A DNA stretch of 44,076 nt from Verrucomicrobiales bacterium (GCA_016793645.1 JAEUHD010000189.1:1-44076); one strand, 5' to 3'; positions 23,443 to 32,887 are shown, numbered from the stretch's first letter. Notes: generated by a model not told the origin, from the letters alone. A program made the numbers and translations.

Positions 23443-24639
23443 ATGAAAACTGTGATTGCGCTGCTCGTGTTGGGAGTGACCTGCATCCGTGCCCTTGCCG
23501 CGGACGTGAGTTCGCTCAATGGCGTCTGGGTGGTTGCCGAGGCCGAGTTCGACGGAAACGGCGTCTCCGCGTCGGACCTGCCCCCGATCGAACTGTCGGT
23601 CCAGGATGGAAAATATACGTTCGACATGGGGGAGACCCATGCGAAGGGAACGGTGGTGGTGGACTTTTCAAAGTCACCGGCGGCGATGACCTCCACGGAG
23701 ACCGAAGGACCCAACGCGGGTAAGACCATCCAGGCGGTGGCCGAACTCACTCCCGACGGGTGGCGTGCCTGCTATCCCATGGTGGAGGGCGCGACCGCCA
23801 AATCCTTGAAGACCGAGTCCGGAAGCGGGCTCCTGCTGGTGCGTTACACCCGCAAGCCCGGAACCACCGCGGGTCCGAAGCCGTTGAAGGTTCTCCTCAT
23901 TCTCGGCGGATGCTGTCACGACTACGCCACGCAGAAGGACATCCTGAGGAAAGGGTTGGAGGCCCGTGCGAATGTGCAGGTGGATACGATCTACTCCCCG
24001 GATACGAGCACCCATCCTCCGCTGCCGATCTTTGGCAAGCCGGAGTACGCGCGGGGATATGACGTCGTCCTGCACGACGAATGCGCGGCGGACATCAGCG
24101 ATCCTGAGATCGTTCGGGGAGTTCTGGCCCCGCATCGGCAGGGGACCCCTGGAGTCAATCTTCATTGCGCCATGCACAGCTATCGGACGGGGAACCCGGG
24201 GCAACCTGCGGTGCCGGGGACTCCCCATGCCCTGTGGTTTGAATACCTCGGACTCCAATCCAGCGGTCATGGACCCCAGAAGCCGATTGAACTCACCTTC
24301 CTCGATCCGGCCAGTCCGGTGACCCGGGGGATGACGAATTGGACCACGATCAACGAGGAGTTGTACAACAACGTGAAGGTGGGTGAGTCCGCCCATGCGC
24401 TCGTCCGGGGGCGTCAGGGGGCGGGCGACAAACCCGGCCAAAATGACACGGTGGTGGGGTGGGCCCACGAATACGGTCCGGCCAAGGCCCGTGTCTTCTC
24501 AACCACGATCGGCCACAACAACGAGACGGTCGCCGATCCGCGATATCTGGATTTGGTGACGAGGGGTCTGCTCTGGGCCTGTGGAAAGCTGTCTCCCGAC
24601 GGGAAACCCTCGGCCGGTTACGGCCCGGGAGGCCACTGA
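23443..24639 (+). CDS. Exported lipocalin-like (TIGR03067-type) plus ThuA-like protein
   Basis: The 398-residue protein has a signal peptide (KTVIALLVLGVTCIRALA). Residues about 22-135 begin LNGVWVVAEAEFDG and resemble the TIGR03067 domain common in planctomycetes, a small lipocalin-like beta barrel with an LxGxW start. Residues about 145-390 form a ThuA-like domain, an amidotransferase-related Rossmann fold: LKVLLILGGCCHDY, YDVVLHDECAAD, GVNLHCAMHSYR, and the final FSTTIGHNNETVADPRYL block. ThuA-like proteins are linked to sugar use, but their chemistry is poorly known. ATG 23443 is used because upstream residues disturb the signal peptide. The gene is convergent with cotH, 15 bases apart. 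Confidence 0.85.
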   Translation: MKTVIALLVLGVTCIRALAADVSSLNGVWVVAEAEFDGNGVSASDLPPIELSVQDGKYTFDMGETHAKGTVVVDFSKSPAAMTSTETEGPNAGKTIQAVAELTPDGWRACYPMVEGATAKSLKTESGSGLLLVRYTRKPGTTAGPKPLKVLLILGGCCHDYATQKDILRKGLEARANVQVDTIYSPDTSTHPPLPIFGKPEYARGYDVVLHDECAADISDPEIVRGVLAPHRQGTPGVNLHCAMHSYRTGNPGQPAVPGTPHALWFEYLGLQSSGHGPQKPIELTFLDPASPVTRGMTNWTTINEELYNNVKVGESAHALVRGRQGAGDKPGQNDTVVGWAHEYGPAKARVFSTTIGHNNETVADPRYLDLVTRGLLWACGKLSPDGKPSAGYGPGGH

Positions 24640-24654
24640 GTTTTCAGGCCGTTC

Positions 24655-26313
24655 TCAGTGCGGGATCAGCCTCAGGGTGGACAGGTCGAACCACGCCTCA
24701 CCCTTGTCGGCCCTCAGTTCGACGATGAACTCGATCTCCCGATCATCATGGATCTCAAACTCGAAGCGGGTCGGTGACCAGTCCTGGCTTCCGGTGAGAT
24801 GGTGTTGACGATCCGCACCGCTGATCCGGATTCCTGCTCCGCGTCCGGGCGCTCCGGATTGGGCTGCAATGCCCCGGGTCTTTATGCTCGCTTCGAGGGT
24901 GTATTCGCCGGGCGACAACGTTCGGGAGGTTCGAAACGAGGCAACCGTGCCGGCGCGGATGGCACCCAGGTGGAGGGACTCCCTTTTGTCCTCGGACACC
25001 GTGTCGAGAACGGGTGTTCCCTGCTGGGGACGGGCCTGCCAACCCGTGAGCACTTGGGGCTTTCGCGAGCCTGCGGTCAGCTGGACCAGGGTCGGATCCG
25101 GGGGCAGGCCGAGTTGCTTCCGGACGGAGCGAATCCGGGCGATGGTCCGGCTGGATGCCCGCCGCAGCCCATTGGCCCATCGGGCCCGATCCTCCGGTTG
25201 CCGGCCGGTGAGTGCGGTTTGCATCCGCTCGTCCACCATCCCGAGGTGATTGGTGAGCCAGGCGACGGTGAAGTTCCGGTTGGCCAACTCCTTCAACCGG
25301 GCCTGATACCGCGTCTGGAACTCGGGGAGTTCCATGGCCCGCCGGGCCACGAAACCTTCCCAGTCAGGGTCGACGGTGGAGTCGATCTCTCGGAAAAGCT
25401 GATCCATGCCATGGGGAATGAATTCCGCCTTTCCGGACACGGGATCGAAATAGAGTCGGTAGTTGTTCCGATTTCGGCCGTATCCGTCCCAGTCGTCGGT
25501 CAGTGCCTGGATGGCAAGGAAGGTCAGGAACCGGTCCACATCCAGCGCCCGGTCCAGTTCCGCCGCCCGGCGTGAAACGGGCGCCCCCGCGGCCCTGCGC
25601 AGCCGGCGAAGGTCCGAACCGTCCGTGGGTCCCTTGCCGGCATCCAGCTCCAGGCCCTGGTCCACGTCCTGAAGGAATCCGCCGTCGTAAAGGTTTCCCG
25701 GAGCATTGGTCCCCGGGGGAAAGTTCCGGCGGATAAACAGGCTGTCGTAACCTTCCTTGAGCACATAGAGCCCCAGGTCACGCCCGTTGAGCCGCACAAA
25801 CGCGTGTCCCGACCGGGCTGTGGGCACCCCGGCTTCCCGGTAAAGTCGGCTCGCGATGCTCTCGGAGAGAAATGTGCCGTCCTGGACGGAGTTGTTCAGA
25901 TGCAGCTTATCCAGTCCTGAAAACACCTGATCCTTGACGAATTTGTCAAAGTTCAGCGTCAGCGCCGGGCGGTCATCGAAGCTCCGGGAGCTTCCTGCAG
26001 CGCCCTTGAGGTGGATGCCGACGTTCGTAAATCCCCGGGTGCCCACCTGGATGGTGGCGGGCACGTAGCTCCGGGGATCCTCTCGAAGCTGGTTGGCGAA
26101 TTTCGGGGCGACCGTGATGACAAAGGTCTGGGGTGGACCCGCAAACAGGGCCTCGGCATCGCGGTCCCGGACTTCCCGCGGAGATCCGGCCCCCAACGCG
26201 GCCCCGATCCCGATCCAAACCGCCAGGACAAGCCGATGGAGACGCGATGAACGATGCACGTCCGTGATGGACGGCAGGTTTGCCGGACTGTTCAAGCAAC
26301 GAACCGGCAACAT
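24655..26313 (-). CDS. CotH-family protein kinase-like protein, exported
   Basis: The 552-residue protein contains the CotH domain at about residues 60-380: IHLKGAAGSSRSF, LHLNNSVQDGTFL, GHAFVRLNGRDLGLYVLKE, and DDWDGYGRNRNNYRLYFD followed by FIPHGMDQLF. CotH of Bacillus is an atypical kinase that phosphorylates spore coat proteins; this organism is not expected to sporulate, so the target is another exported protein. The last 130 residues form a carbohydrate-binding-like beta sandwich (GEYTLEASIKTRG, FEFEIHDDREIEFIVELRA). A signal sequence is present (RLHRLVLAVWIGIGAALGAG). ATG 26313 leaves a long n-region; GTG 26259 would suit the signal peptide better. The gene follows leuD by 16 bases. 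Confidence 0.85.
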   Translation of the reverse strand: MLPVRCLNSPANLPSITDVHRSSRLHRLVLAVWIGIGAALGAGSPREVRDRDAEALFAGPPQTFVITVAPKFANQLREDPRSYVPATIQVGTRGFTNVGIHLKGAAGSSRSFDDRPALTLNFDKFVKDQVFSGLDKLHLNNSVQDGTFLSESIASRLYREAGVPTARSGHAFVRLNGRDLGLYVLKEGYDSLFIRRNFPPGTNAPGNLYDGGFLQDVDQGLELDAGKGPTDGSDLRRLRRAAGAPVSRRAAELDRALDVDRFLTFLAIQALTDDWDGYGRNRNNYRLYFDPVSGKAEFIPHGMDQLFREIDSTVDPDWEGFVARRAMELPEFQTRYQARLKELANRNFTVAWLTNHLGMVDERMQTALTGRQPEDRARWANGLRRASSRTIARIRSVRKQLGLPPDPTLVQLTAGSRKPQVLTGWQARPQQGTPVLDTVSEDKRESLHLGAIRAGTVASFRTSRTLSPGEYTLEASIKTRGIAAQSGAPGRGAGIRISGADRQHHLTGSQDWSPTRFEFEIHDDREIEFIVELRADKGEAWFDLSTLRLIPH

Positions 26314-26329
26314 TCGTTTTCGGGGAGGC

Positions 26330-26887
26330 TCAGGCCGCCTTGGCGGGCATCATGCCCGTCTGGCGGGCATACTCAAAGATGCCTCCGGCATCCACGACCG
26401 GGCGCACCTCCCCAAGGGGTTTCAGGGAGTAGGTGCGGTTCGTCGCATGATGCCGAATCGTGTTGGCGTCGATGTCCACGGTCGCGAGGTCCCCGGTCTT
26501 GAAGACGTCGCAAAGACGATCACCGCATTCGATCGGGTAAAGTTCGCCGGTGGCCACGCAGTTCCGGAAGAAGATCCGGGCAAAGCTCTCTGCCACCACG
26601 CATTGGCATTCCGCGGCACCCATCGCGATCGGGGCGTGTTCCCGCGAGCTGCCGCATCCAAAGTTTCTTCCCGCGATGACGATCGGGTATTCCGTGTCCA
26701 TCCGCCCCTCCTGGACGAAACGGACGGGATTCGTGTCGTCCGGAAGCCCGCACAGCGCAAAACTCCCCAGCTTCTCATATTCCTCGGCGATGGTGGGCAC
26801 CAGGTTGAGGTACTGCGCCGGAATGATCTGGTCGGTGTCGATGTTGTCCCCGACGACGTACACGGGGCCGCTGAACGTGCTCTGCAT
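26330..26887 (-). CDS. leuD: 3-isopropylmalate dehydratase small subunit
   Basis: The 185-residue protein has the swivelling-domain motifs of LeuD: VVGDNIDTDQIIPAQYL near the N-terminus and GRNFGCGSSREHAP in the middle. With the iron-sulfur large subunit LeuC it interconverts 2- and 3-isopropylmalate in leucine synthesis. Cysteine-rich GCGSSREHA and the DTDQI pattern also occur in homoaconitase small subunits, so a homologous substrate is possible. leuC is not adjacent: the upstream neighbour is divergent, and the downstream neighbour is a cotH gene 16 bases away on the same strand. leuC may instead be elsewhere in the genome. Confidence 0.9.
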   Translation of the reverse strand: MQSTFSGPVYVVGDNIDTDQIIPAQYLNLVPTIAEEYEKLGSFALCGLPDDTNPVRFVQEGRMDTEYPIVIAGRNFGCGSSREHAPIAMGAAECQCVVAESFARIFFRNCVATGELYPIECGDRLCDVFKTGDLATVDIDANTIRHHATNRTYSLKPLGEVRPVVDAGGIFEYARQTGMMPAKAA

Positions 26888-27017
26888 GGCGGCGCGAATA
26901 TGGGACCCGTGCCGCCCACGGACAATCCGTTTTCTGGGCGAACGCGGTCCCCCCGGTCGTTCCTGATTTTAACGAGGGTCTTTCGCCGCGGGCGCACTTG
27001 GGTAGGCTCTGCCCGTG

Positions 27018-28415
27018 ATGCGAAGCTTTCGATGGGCCACCCTCGCGTGGATGCTCCTCGGCTGGGCTCCGGGGGGGCGGCTCATGGCCCTTCCGCCGGT
27101 GATTCAATTGAACCGGATTTCGCCGGACCCGGGAGGGGTGGATTTGGAGTGGACCGTCGGCAGCCCGGAACTGAGGACCTTCCTGGAAAGCAGGGATGGC
27201 GTGGATTCCGGCGCCTGGGTTCCCGTTCCCGGCTGGGAGGCGGGGTTTCCGTCGCTTTCGGCCTTCCGGGATCAACGCCCCCCGGTCCAGACCCGGTTCT
27301 ACCGCGTCCGGGGGGAACCGGGTCCGGTGTCGCGCGGGAGTCTCCTCCGGACCCTCGAGGTGGCGACAATGACCCGTGCAGAGATCCAGTTCTTCATCAA
27401 CCTGGCGGGATATCCCGTGGTCGCGGAGCGGGATGTCCGTTTTCTCAGGCTGGTTTACGAAACGGTGGATGCCTATGGGTTGCGAACGGTCGCCTCCGGA
27501 GCCCTGGCCCTTCCCGTGGGCTTCGAGGGGCCGTTGCCCATGGTCAGCTACCAGCATGGGACGAGTGTGGCCCGCGAGGATGTCCCATCGCGTTTGAATA
27601 CCGAGGGATTTCTCGGAGTGCTTTTCGCGAGCTCCGGCTATGTCGCCGTGCTGCCCGACTACCTGGGCCTCGGGGATTCGCCAGGCTTCCCGCCGTTTCA
27701 CCATGCGGACAGCGAGGCCACCGCGGTCGTGGACATGCTGAGGGCTTGCCGGAACTGGTGCGCCTCCAATGGTGTGGTGTTGAAGGATCGGCTCTTTCTG
27801 ACGGGGTATTCCCAGGGCGGCCATGCGACGCTGGCGGCGCTCCGGGAAATTGAGTCCCGACATGCCGACGAGTTCCGGATCACTGCGTGTGCCGCGGGAG
27901 GAGGTGCCTATGACCTCTCCGGAACAACGACGGCCGATGCGCTTTCGGGACGTTCCCTGCCGAATCCGTACTATTTCGTCTATCTGCTGGCCGCATATCG
28001 GGACGTGTACGGTTTGCCCGAGTATCTCGGGCTGCCGTATTCGAAGACCGTGCCCCCCCTGCTGGATGGAACCCACGATGGCGAAACGCTGAACGCCATC
28101 CTTCCCTCGGATCCCACCCTGACGCTGGCACCGGGGGTTCGGGACGAGTTCGTGTCCAATCCCAACCACCCCTTCCGGGTCGCCCTCCGCAGGAACGACC
28201 TGCTCGATTGGACTCCACGGTCCCCGCTCCGGCTCTATCAGTGCCGCAATGACCGGGATGTTCTTCCCGCCAATGCCACGGTCGCCCAGGCCTCGTTCGC
28301 CTCCCGGGGTGCCTCGGTGGAACTGATCGATCCTTCACCGTCCTCGGACCATATCGGATGCGTTGAGCCCACGCTGCTGCAGATCAAGGCGTGGTTTGAT
28401 GCCCTGAGAAACTGA
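27018..28415 (+). CDS. Exported alpha/beta hydrolase (secretory lipase/esterase-like)
   Basis: The 465-residue protein has a signal peptide ending near LMALP. Residues about 28-105 are the W/FYRV module shared with two other exported proteins of the window (VDLEWTVGSPELRTFLESRD, then FYRVRGE). The alpha/beta hydrolase domain follows: VSYQHGTSV as oxyanion segment, GYSQGGHAT with nucleophile S265, an acid at D412 or D414 (CRNDRDVLP) and H445 (SSDHIGC). This resembles secretory lipases and prolyl-peptidase-like esterases. A GTG at 27015 is also possible; ATG 27018 is equivalent. It is divergent from leuD (130 bases between starts) and lies seven bases upstream of the DUF4230 gene. Confidence 0.85.
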   Translation: MRSFRWATLAWMLLGWAPGGRLMALPPVIQLNRISPDPGGVDLEWTVGSPELRTFLESRDGVDSGAWVPVPGWEAGFPSLSAFRDQRPPVQTRFYRVRGEPGPVSRGSLLRTLEVATMTRAEIQFFINLAGYPVVAERDVRFLRLVYETVDAYGLRTVASGALALPVGFEGPLPMVSYQHGTSVAREDVPSRLNTEGFLGVLFASSGYVAVLPDYLGLGDSPGFPPFHHADSEATAVVDMLRACRNWCASNGVVLKDRLFLTGYSQGGHATLAALREIESRHADEFRITACAAGGGAYDLSGTTTADALSGRSLPNPYYFVYLLAAYRDVYGLPEYLGLPYSKTVPPLLDGTHDGETLNAILPSDPTLTLAPGVRDEFVSNPNHPFRVALRRNDLLDWTPRSPLRLYQCRNDRDVLPANATVAQASFASRGASVELIDPSPSSDHIGCVEPTLLQIKAWFDALRN

Positions 28416-28422
28416 TGCCTCC

Positions 28423-29016
28423 ATGCTTGTGAACCGCCGTTCCCCGTACCTTGTTCCCGCCGTCACCGTGGTCCTCGCCATTGGGGTTGCGCTGGTGGTC
28501 GGCTGGGTCGCCGGTCGCCGGCTCCCGGGCGTGGGGGGGCGGTCGATGCTCAGCACGGCGACCGTCATCACGCAGATTCAGTCCCTTGCCCAGCTCGTCA
28601 CGGTCAAATACGTGTTCGAGAAGGTGGTGGTGGTCGAGGATGCCAAATGGTACGGGCAAAACCGCCTGCTGATGGTGGCTCACGGCGTCGCCAAGGCCGG
28701 AGTGGACTTGCAGAGGGTGGGGCCGACGGATGTCAGGATTCGGGGGGGCGGGCTGATACTGACGCTGCCCCGGCCGCAGTTGGTGGATGTCTATCTGGAC
28801 GAGGGAAGGACGGAGATCCTGGAGCGATCCACCGGGATGCTCCGGCAATTCGATCAGCAAATGGAGCAGGAGGCCCGCCGCGAGGCGGTCGAATCGATTC
28901 GAAAGGCCGCTCGGGCTGCGGGGATCCTGCGCGATGCGGAGGAACGCACCCGGCTTCAACTGACGGCGCTGGCGCGGTCGGCGGGGTTCGACGACGTCAT
29001 CATCGAGTTTCGTTGA
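28423..29016 (+). CDS. DUF4230 family membrane protein
   Basis: The 197-residue protein has one N-terminal transmembrane helix (about 9-31) and the DUF4230 pattern. AHGVAKAGVDLQRV is followed by a VRIRGGGLILTLP strand pair, then VYLDEGRTEILERSTGM. Next comes a helical stretch with EARREAVESIRKAARAAGIL and the final AGFDDVIIEF strand. The family is widespread in Gram-negative and Gram-positive bacteria and its function is unknown; the fold is thought to resemble band-7-like domains. It lies seven bases after the hydrolase gene and is convergent with the next gene, 32 bases away, with no clear terminator between. Confidence 0.82.
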   Translation: MLVNRRSPYLVPAVTVVLAIGVALVVGWVAGRRLPGVGGRSMLSTATVITQIQSLAQLVTVKYVFEKVVVVEDAKWYGQNRLLMVAHGVAKAGVDLQRVGPTDVRIRGGGLILTLPRPQLVDVYLDEGRTEILERSTGMLRQFDQQMEQEARREAVESIRKAARAAGILRDAEERTRLQLTALARSAGFDDVIIEFR

Positions 29017-29048
29017 ACGCCGGGATGATTCTTGGGCGACCCGACTCC

Positions 29049-31001
29049 TCAAGGAGCGGTCACCCCAGGGTTCTTGAGCAGGCGATCAATCTCCCCGGCA
29101 TCCAGATGGCCATCCTGGTTGGTGTCTGATGACTTGAAATCCGCCCGCGGTCCCAGCCAAAGGCGGAACTCGACGGCGTTGAGTCGGCCGTCCTTTCCGA
29201 GGTCCCGTTTTGCCAGCACGGCGGCTGCCTCAGGGGAGGCGAAGACCGGGGAGGCTTCGGAACGCGGCGTCGCCGGGGAAGCCTCTGCGGGCAGGGGAGG
29301 CTCCGGCTTTTGTGAACCTGTGGGCCCTGGCGACGGAGCGGGGGAGTGGGGGGCTTCGGGAAGGGTCGCTGCGGGGCGGGCGCTTCGGACGGCCGCCGCA
29401 AGTTCGGCGTAGGCGGATTCAGGATATTGTTCGCGAAGGCGATGGACGTAGAGCTCCAGGGCGTCGGGATTGTTCAGTCCCACCGCGTCATGGGCGAAGG
29501 CGAGGAGGAACAGGGTCTCGGCGTCCGCGTCCGGTGCCGCGGTTCCGGTGGGTGCCAGCAGATCCACCACCCGGGTCGGATCGCCCCCAAAAAAGGCGAG
29601 CACGGCACGCTCCCGAACCGGCAGTGAGGCGAGGCGGTCCGCAAGTTCCTCCGCAGGGATGGTGTCCTTGATCCATCGGTTTTGGGGTGTGGAGGTCATG
29701 GGAAACTTCTCCACGGCGAACAGGGCCGGTGCGTTGGGGGACCGGGACACGTCACACCCGATCCAAAGCCGCTGGGCGTCGGTGCCCAGGCAGGTCACCG
29801 GGGCCGCGACGGGAAACCATCCGATCCATCGCCGGGTGGCTTGATGCATCAGCAGCACACGGCTGCGAAGCGAGGTGGGACCCTCCCGCGTGGCCACCCA
29901 AAGAAAGCGGGCGTCCCGGTGCAACGCAAGAACGGGGCCGGGCAGCCGGCTGGTGGGCCAATAGGGCGAGACCGGCTGGGTGAGTCGCTGGTTGATCCGG
30001 GCATGCCGGGCGCGATCCCGCATCCGGTCCCGGATCCCCTGCATCACCCGCTCCTGGGCCATGGAGTAGGCGGCGGCTGTGGGCTTGAATCCGGGAGCGA
30101 CGGTCATTCCGAGTCCGCCGGAGACGGTGACCTGTGGCGTCCAGAACCGGTTCTCGCAAACGTTGCTTTCGGGATTGAGCCAATGGAGCCCTGCGTCACT
30201 GCCGATCCAGAATCCCCCGTCACCGTCCCCCTCGATGCAGGAAAGCTTCGGGGCCGAAAGATGGGGGGATCCGTTCGCAAACTCCTCACGCATGGGGATC
30301 CATTGGGGAGAACGCGAATGTCGTGCGGCGAGGGAATGGGTTCCGAGGGCCGCCATCCATTCCCCCGAAGTGGCGAAGTGATTCCAGAGTTCCGGTGACC
30401 GGGGGTCGACGGACGGAGCGCCGGCGGTGGCCCGGGTGAAATTCGTGGTGCCAGGCACCAGGCCCCACAGCAATCCGAGGTGTCCCAGTGCCACGATGGT
30501 GTCGTCCATGGCGGCAATGCCCACGATGTTCGTGCTCACCATGCCCTGGGCCGGACCGAAGGGATGGATGACATTCTGCTTCAGATCGAGGGAGGCCATG
30601 CCCCCGTTGAGCCCCATCCAGAGGGTGCTCTCCGCTCCAAACAGGGTGGTCACCCGATGCTGTTCCAGCGGTCCGGCGACCGGTTCCATCATGAGCGCCT
30701 GGTCATGGAATTCCCAAAGGCGGCCACTCCCGTCCGGAGGATTCGTTTGGGCCGGGGTCCGGACCGACAACCAGAGACGTTCCCCGGCAAGGGCAAGGTC
30801 CTGAACCGCGGTGATGGAAGACAGCCGGGGTACCAGCGGGGCGAACGTCCTCGGGGACTTGAACGCAGGAATCCATTCGAAGCGTCTCAAAACGAAGGCG
30901 TCCGCGGGCGGAGAGTTTGTCTTCGTTTCCGCGGCGAAGGTCGAGGCCCACCCGATTCCCACCGTCAGGACGGCGATGCGCAAGAGATGCAGGCGATTCA
31001 A
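29049..31001 (-). CDS. Exported propeller-like protein with C-terminal EF-hand pair
   Basis: The 650-residue protein has a signal peptide (NRLHLLRIAVLTVGIGWAS, then TFA). Residues about 40-430 contain repeated strands of the kind seen in two-component-regulator or WD-like propellers (ERLWLSVRTP, STLWMGLNGG, GGFWIGSDAG, RFLWVATREG, QRLWIGCDVS). A helical segment, a Pro/Ser-rich linker and two EF-hand-like loops follow (DLGKDGRLNAVEF and DTNQDGHLDAGEID), so calcium binding is likely. The start must be TTG 31001, because an in-frame TGA lies at 31008-31010 and the next methionine is about 100 residues inside. It is 130 bases downstream of the membrane protein gene of the floA operon. Function unknown. 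Confidence 0.8.
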   Translation of the reverse strand: MNRLHLLRIAVLTVGIGWASTFAAETKTNSPPADAFVLRRFEWIPAFKSPRTFAPLVPRLSSITAVQDLALAGERLWLSVRTPAQTNPPDGSGRLWEFHDQALMMEPVAGPLEQHRVTTLFGAESTLWMGLNGGMASLDLKQNVIHPFGPAQGMVSTNIVGIAAMDDTIVALGHLGLLWGLVPGTTNFTRATAGAPSVDPRSPELWNHFATSGEWMAALGTHSLAARHSRSPQWIPMREEFANGSPHLSAPKLSCIEGDGDGGFWIGSDAGLHWLNPESNVCENRFWTPQVTVSGGLGMTVAPGFKPTAAAYSMAQERVMQGIRDRMRDRARHARINQRLTQPVSPYWPTSRLPGPVLALHRDARFLWVATREGPTSLRSRVLLMHQATRRWIGWFPVAAPVTCLGTDAQRLWIGCDVSRSPNAPALFAVEKFPMTSTPQNRWIKDTIPAEELADRLASLPVRERAVLAFFGGDPTRVVDLLAPTGTAAPDADAETLFLLAFAHDAVGLNNPDALELYVHRLREQYPESAYAELAAAVRSARPAATLPEAPHSPAPSPGPTGSQKPEPPLPAEASPATPRSEASPVFASPEAAAVLAKRDLGKDGRLNAVEFRLWLGPRADFKSSDTNQDGHLDAGEIDRLLKNPGVTAP

Positions 31002-31131
31002 GCGGGATCAGGATGCTCCGGCCCGCTCCGGATCGTCAAATGCGCATCCGGCCGTGTCACGTTCGGGGGGTGGCAGCCTGAATGGTTTACACGCATTACG
31101 CCGCGGCACCTTGGGACGACCACCCTTGAAC

Positions 31132-31833
31132 TCAACCAGACCGGGGACTGGATCGCGGTGGGCCGAAGACCACAGCCGCCATGAAGGCCTGTCGTGCCCC
31201 GGAGACACTGCGCAGCCGCTGAAGTCCGGAACGCGAGTTTCGGTGCCGGTGGGTTTCCCGTGCCGATGCCGGTTGGGGACGCGCCTGTTCGACCGATCGG
31301 TCCACCAGGTTGAGGTGGGCCCGGGCACGTTCCTGCAGTGTGGCGGCGTGCTCCACCTGTGCGTCGGCGGCGGCCAGGGTGGGAAGGGGCAGGGTCGGCG
31401 ACTCCGCGGTGTCGAGCGTGGCGGGATCGGAGGTGGAAACGTTTGCGAGAAGGGGAGGGAGGGAGTTGGGAAACGCGTATTCCGGTTCGGGCTCCTCGGA
31501 AAGGAGGGGCGGGGGTTGGGGCGTGGAGTGGCCGAGCATCCGCTCCAGTTCTCGTTCCCAGGGGCTGGGCGGCAGCGCGGGTTGGGGAACGGATCCGGGC
31601 AGGCCGGGAGAATCGGCAGGCTTCCGCTGCCACCGAAGGTCGCCCGCCGGAGTGGGAGTCCGATGCCAGCTCCCAGAGGTTGCGGCCCGTCCGAAGGACT
31701 CGTGGGTTTCCGCCGAAGTGCGTTGCCGGCTCTTCCTCCAGGCCGTCTGGAGGGCGGTGAGGACCAGGGCCCCGAGCATCACGGCCACCGGGATCAGGGG
31801 TTCCCACCCCGCGGCGAAAAGGAAGGGACTCAT
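31132..31833 (-). CDS. Small single-pass membrane protein downstream of floA
   Basis: The 233-residue protein has an N-terminal transmembrane helix (about 9-31), then a long low-complexity Pro/Ser/Glu-rich stretch. A helical region (VEHAATLQERARAHLNLVDR) precedes the C-terminal RQAFMAAVVFGPPRS. This last motif resembles the A-I-x-x-S-x-I-F-G-P-P ending of small membrane proteins found in planctomycetes and verrucomicrobia; that is a recollection, not a search. It starts 25 bases after the floA stop, which supports co-expression with the flotillin-like protein. Its function is unknown. Confidence 0.6.
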   Translation of the reverse strand: MSPFLFAAGWEPLIPVAVMLGALVLTALQTAWRKSRQRTSAETHESFGRAATSGSWHRTPTPAGDLRWQRKPADSPGLPGSVPQPALPPSPWERELERMLGHSTPQPPPLLSEEPEPEYAFPNSLPPLLANVSTSDPATLDTAESPTLPLPTLAAADAQVEHAATLQERARAHLNLVDRSVEQARPQPASARETHRHRNSRSGLQRLRSVSGARQAFMAAVVFGPPRSSPRSG

Positions 31834-31858
31834 GGCCGGGAACGAAAGGGATGCGGCA

Positions 31859-32887
31859 TCAGGCGGAGGGAGGTTCGTTGGCGATGTTCTCCCTCATGGA
31901 AGTGTCGGCCTGGAGGTTTTTCATCCGGTAATAGTCCATGGCTCCGAGATTTCCCTGACGGAAGGCGTCCGCCAGAGCCAACGGGACCTGGGCCTCCGCC
32001 TCCACAACCCGCGACCGCATTTCGGCGACCCGGGCGATGTTTTCCTGTTCCAATGCCACCGCATTGGCCCGGCGCGCCTCCGCCTCGGCCTGGGCCTTGA
32101 GCTTGTTGGCCTCGGACTGCTCTGCCTGAAGTTTGGCGCCGACGTTTTCGCCCACGTCCACGTCGGCGATGTCGATGGACAGGATTTCGAAGGCGGTGTT
32201 GGCATCCAGTCCCTTGTCCAAGACGGTCTTCGAAATGCGGTCCGGATTCTCCAGGACCAGCTTGTAGGTCTCCACGGAACCGATGGTGGAGACGATGCCC
32301 TCGCCAACGCGGGCGATGATGGTTTCCTCCGTGGCACCGCCCACGAACCGGTCGAGGTTGGTCCGGACGGTGACCCGCGCCCGCGCCTTGATCACGATGC
32401 CGTCCTTGGCCACGGCATCGATGGTCCCCTTGCCGATGGTGGGATTGGGACAGTCGATGACGCGCGGATTGACCGAGGTCTTGACCGCATCCAGGACGTT
32501 CTTCCCCGTTCCCTTGGTGGCGAGGTCAATGGCGCATGCCCGGTTGAAGTCGAGGTGGATTCCGGCGCGCTGGGCGGCGATCAACGCCTGCACCACCATG
32601 TCCACGTTGCCGCCGGCGAGAAAGTGGGTGGAGAGGTCGTCGATGGTCAGGGGAAGACCGGATTTCACCGCAGTGATGCGGTTGTCGACGATGAAACCCA
32701 CGGGAATGCCCCGGAGTCGAAGCGCCAGAAGTTCGACCAGTCCCACCGGAGCCCCGGACGCCATGGCTCGCAGCCAGACCGCGCCGAAGCTGGCGAGGAG
32801 GAACAGGACGGCGAGTCCGAAAACGCCGAGGATGGCGATGATGACGACGGATCCGGTTTCAACCGGGGCTGCAAGCAACAGGTTCAT
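31859..32887 (-). CDS. floA: Flotillin-like protein FloA
   Basis: The 342-residue protein matches the FloA/YqfA (formerly UPF0365) family. It has one membrane-inserted N-terminal segment (about 13-45), then the SPFH-related domain ([39 protein letters not shown]), [11 protein letters not shown], and the helical coiled coil [20 protein letters not shown]. FloA proteins oligomerise in the inner membrane and organise functional microdomains. The upstream gene encodes NfeD, the usual partner, 30 bases away. The length is typical and the start is ATG 32887. Confidence 0.93.
   Translation of the reverse strand: MNLLLAAPVETGSVVIIAILGVFGLAVLFLLASFGAVWLRAMASGAPVGLVELLALRLRGIPVGFIVDNRITAVKSGLPLTIDDLSTHFLAGGNVDMVVQALIAAQRAGIHLDFNRACAIDLATKGTGKNVLDAVKTSVNPRVIDCPNPTIGKGTIDAVAKDGIVIKARARVTVRTNLDRFVGGATEETIIARVGEGIVSTIGSVETYKLVLENPDRISKTVLDKGLDANTAFEILSIDIADVDVGENVGAKLQAEQSEANKLKAQAEAEARRANAVALEQENIARVAEMRSRVVEAEAQVPLALADAFRQGNLGAMDYYRMKNLQADTSMRENIANEPPSA

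Noticed and set aside
26093..27853. 586-codon plus-strand frame spanning cotH, leuD and the hydrolase start
   Set aside because: It crosses three real genes and a divergent promoter region; the product is low-complexity and shows no known motif.
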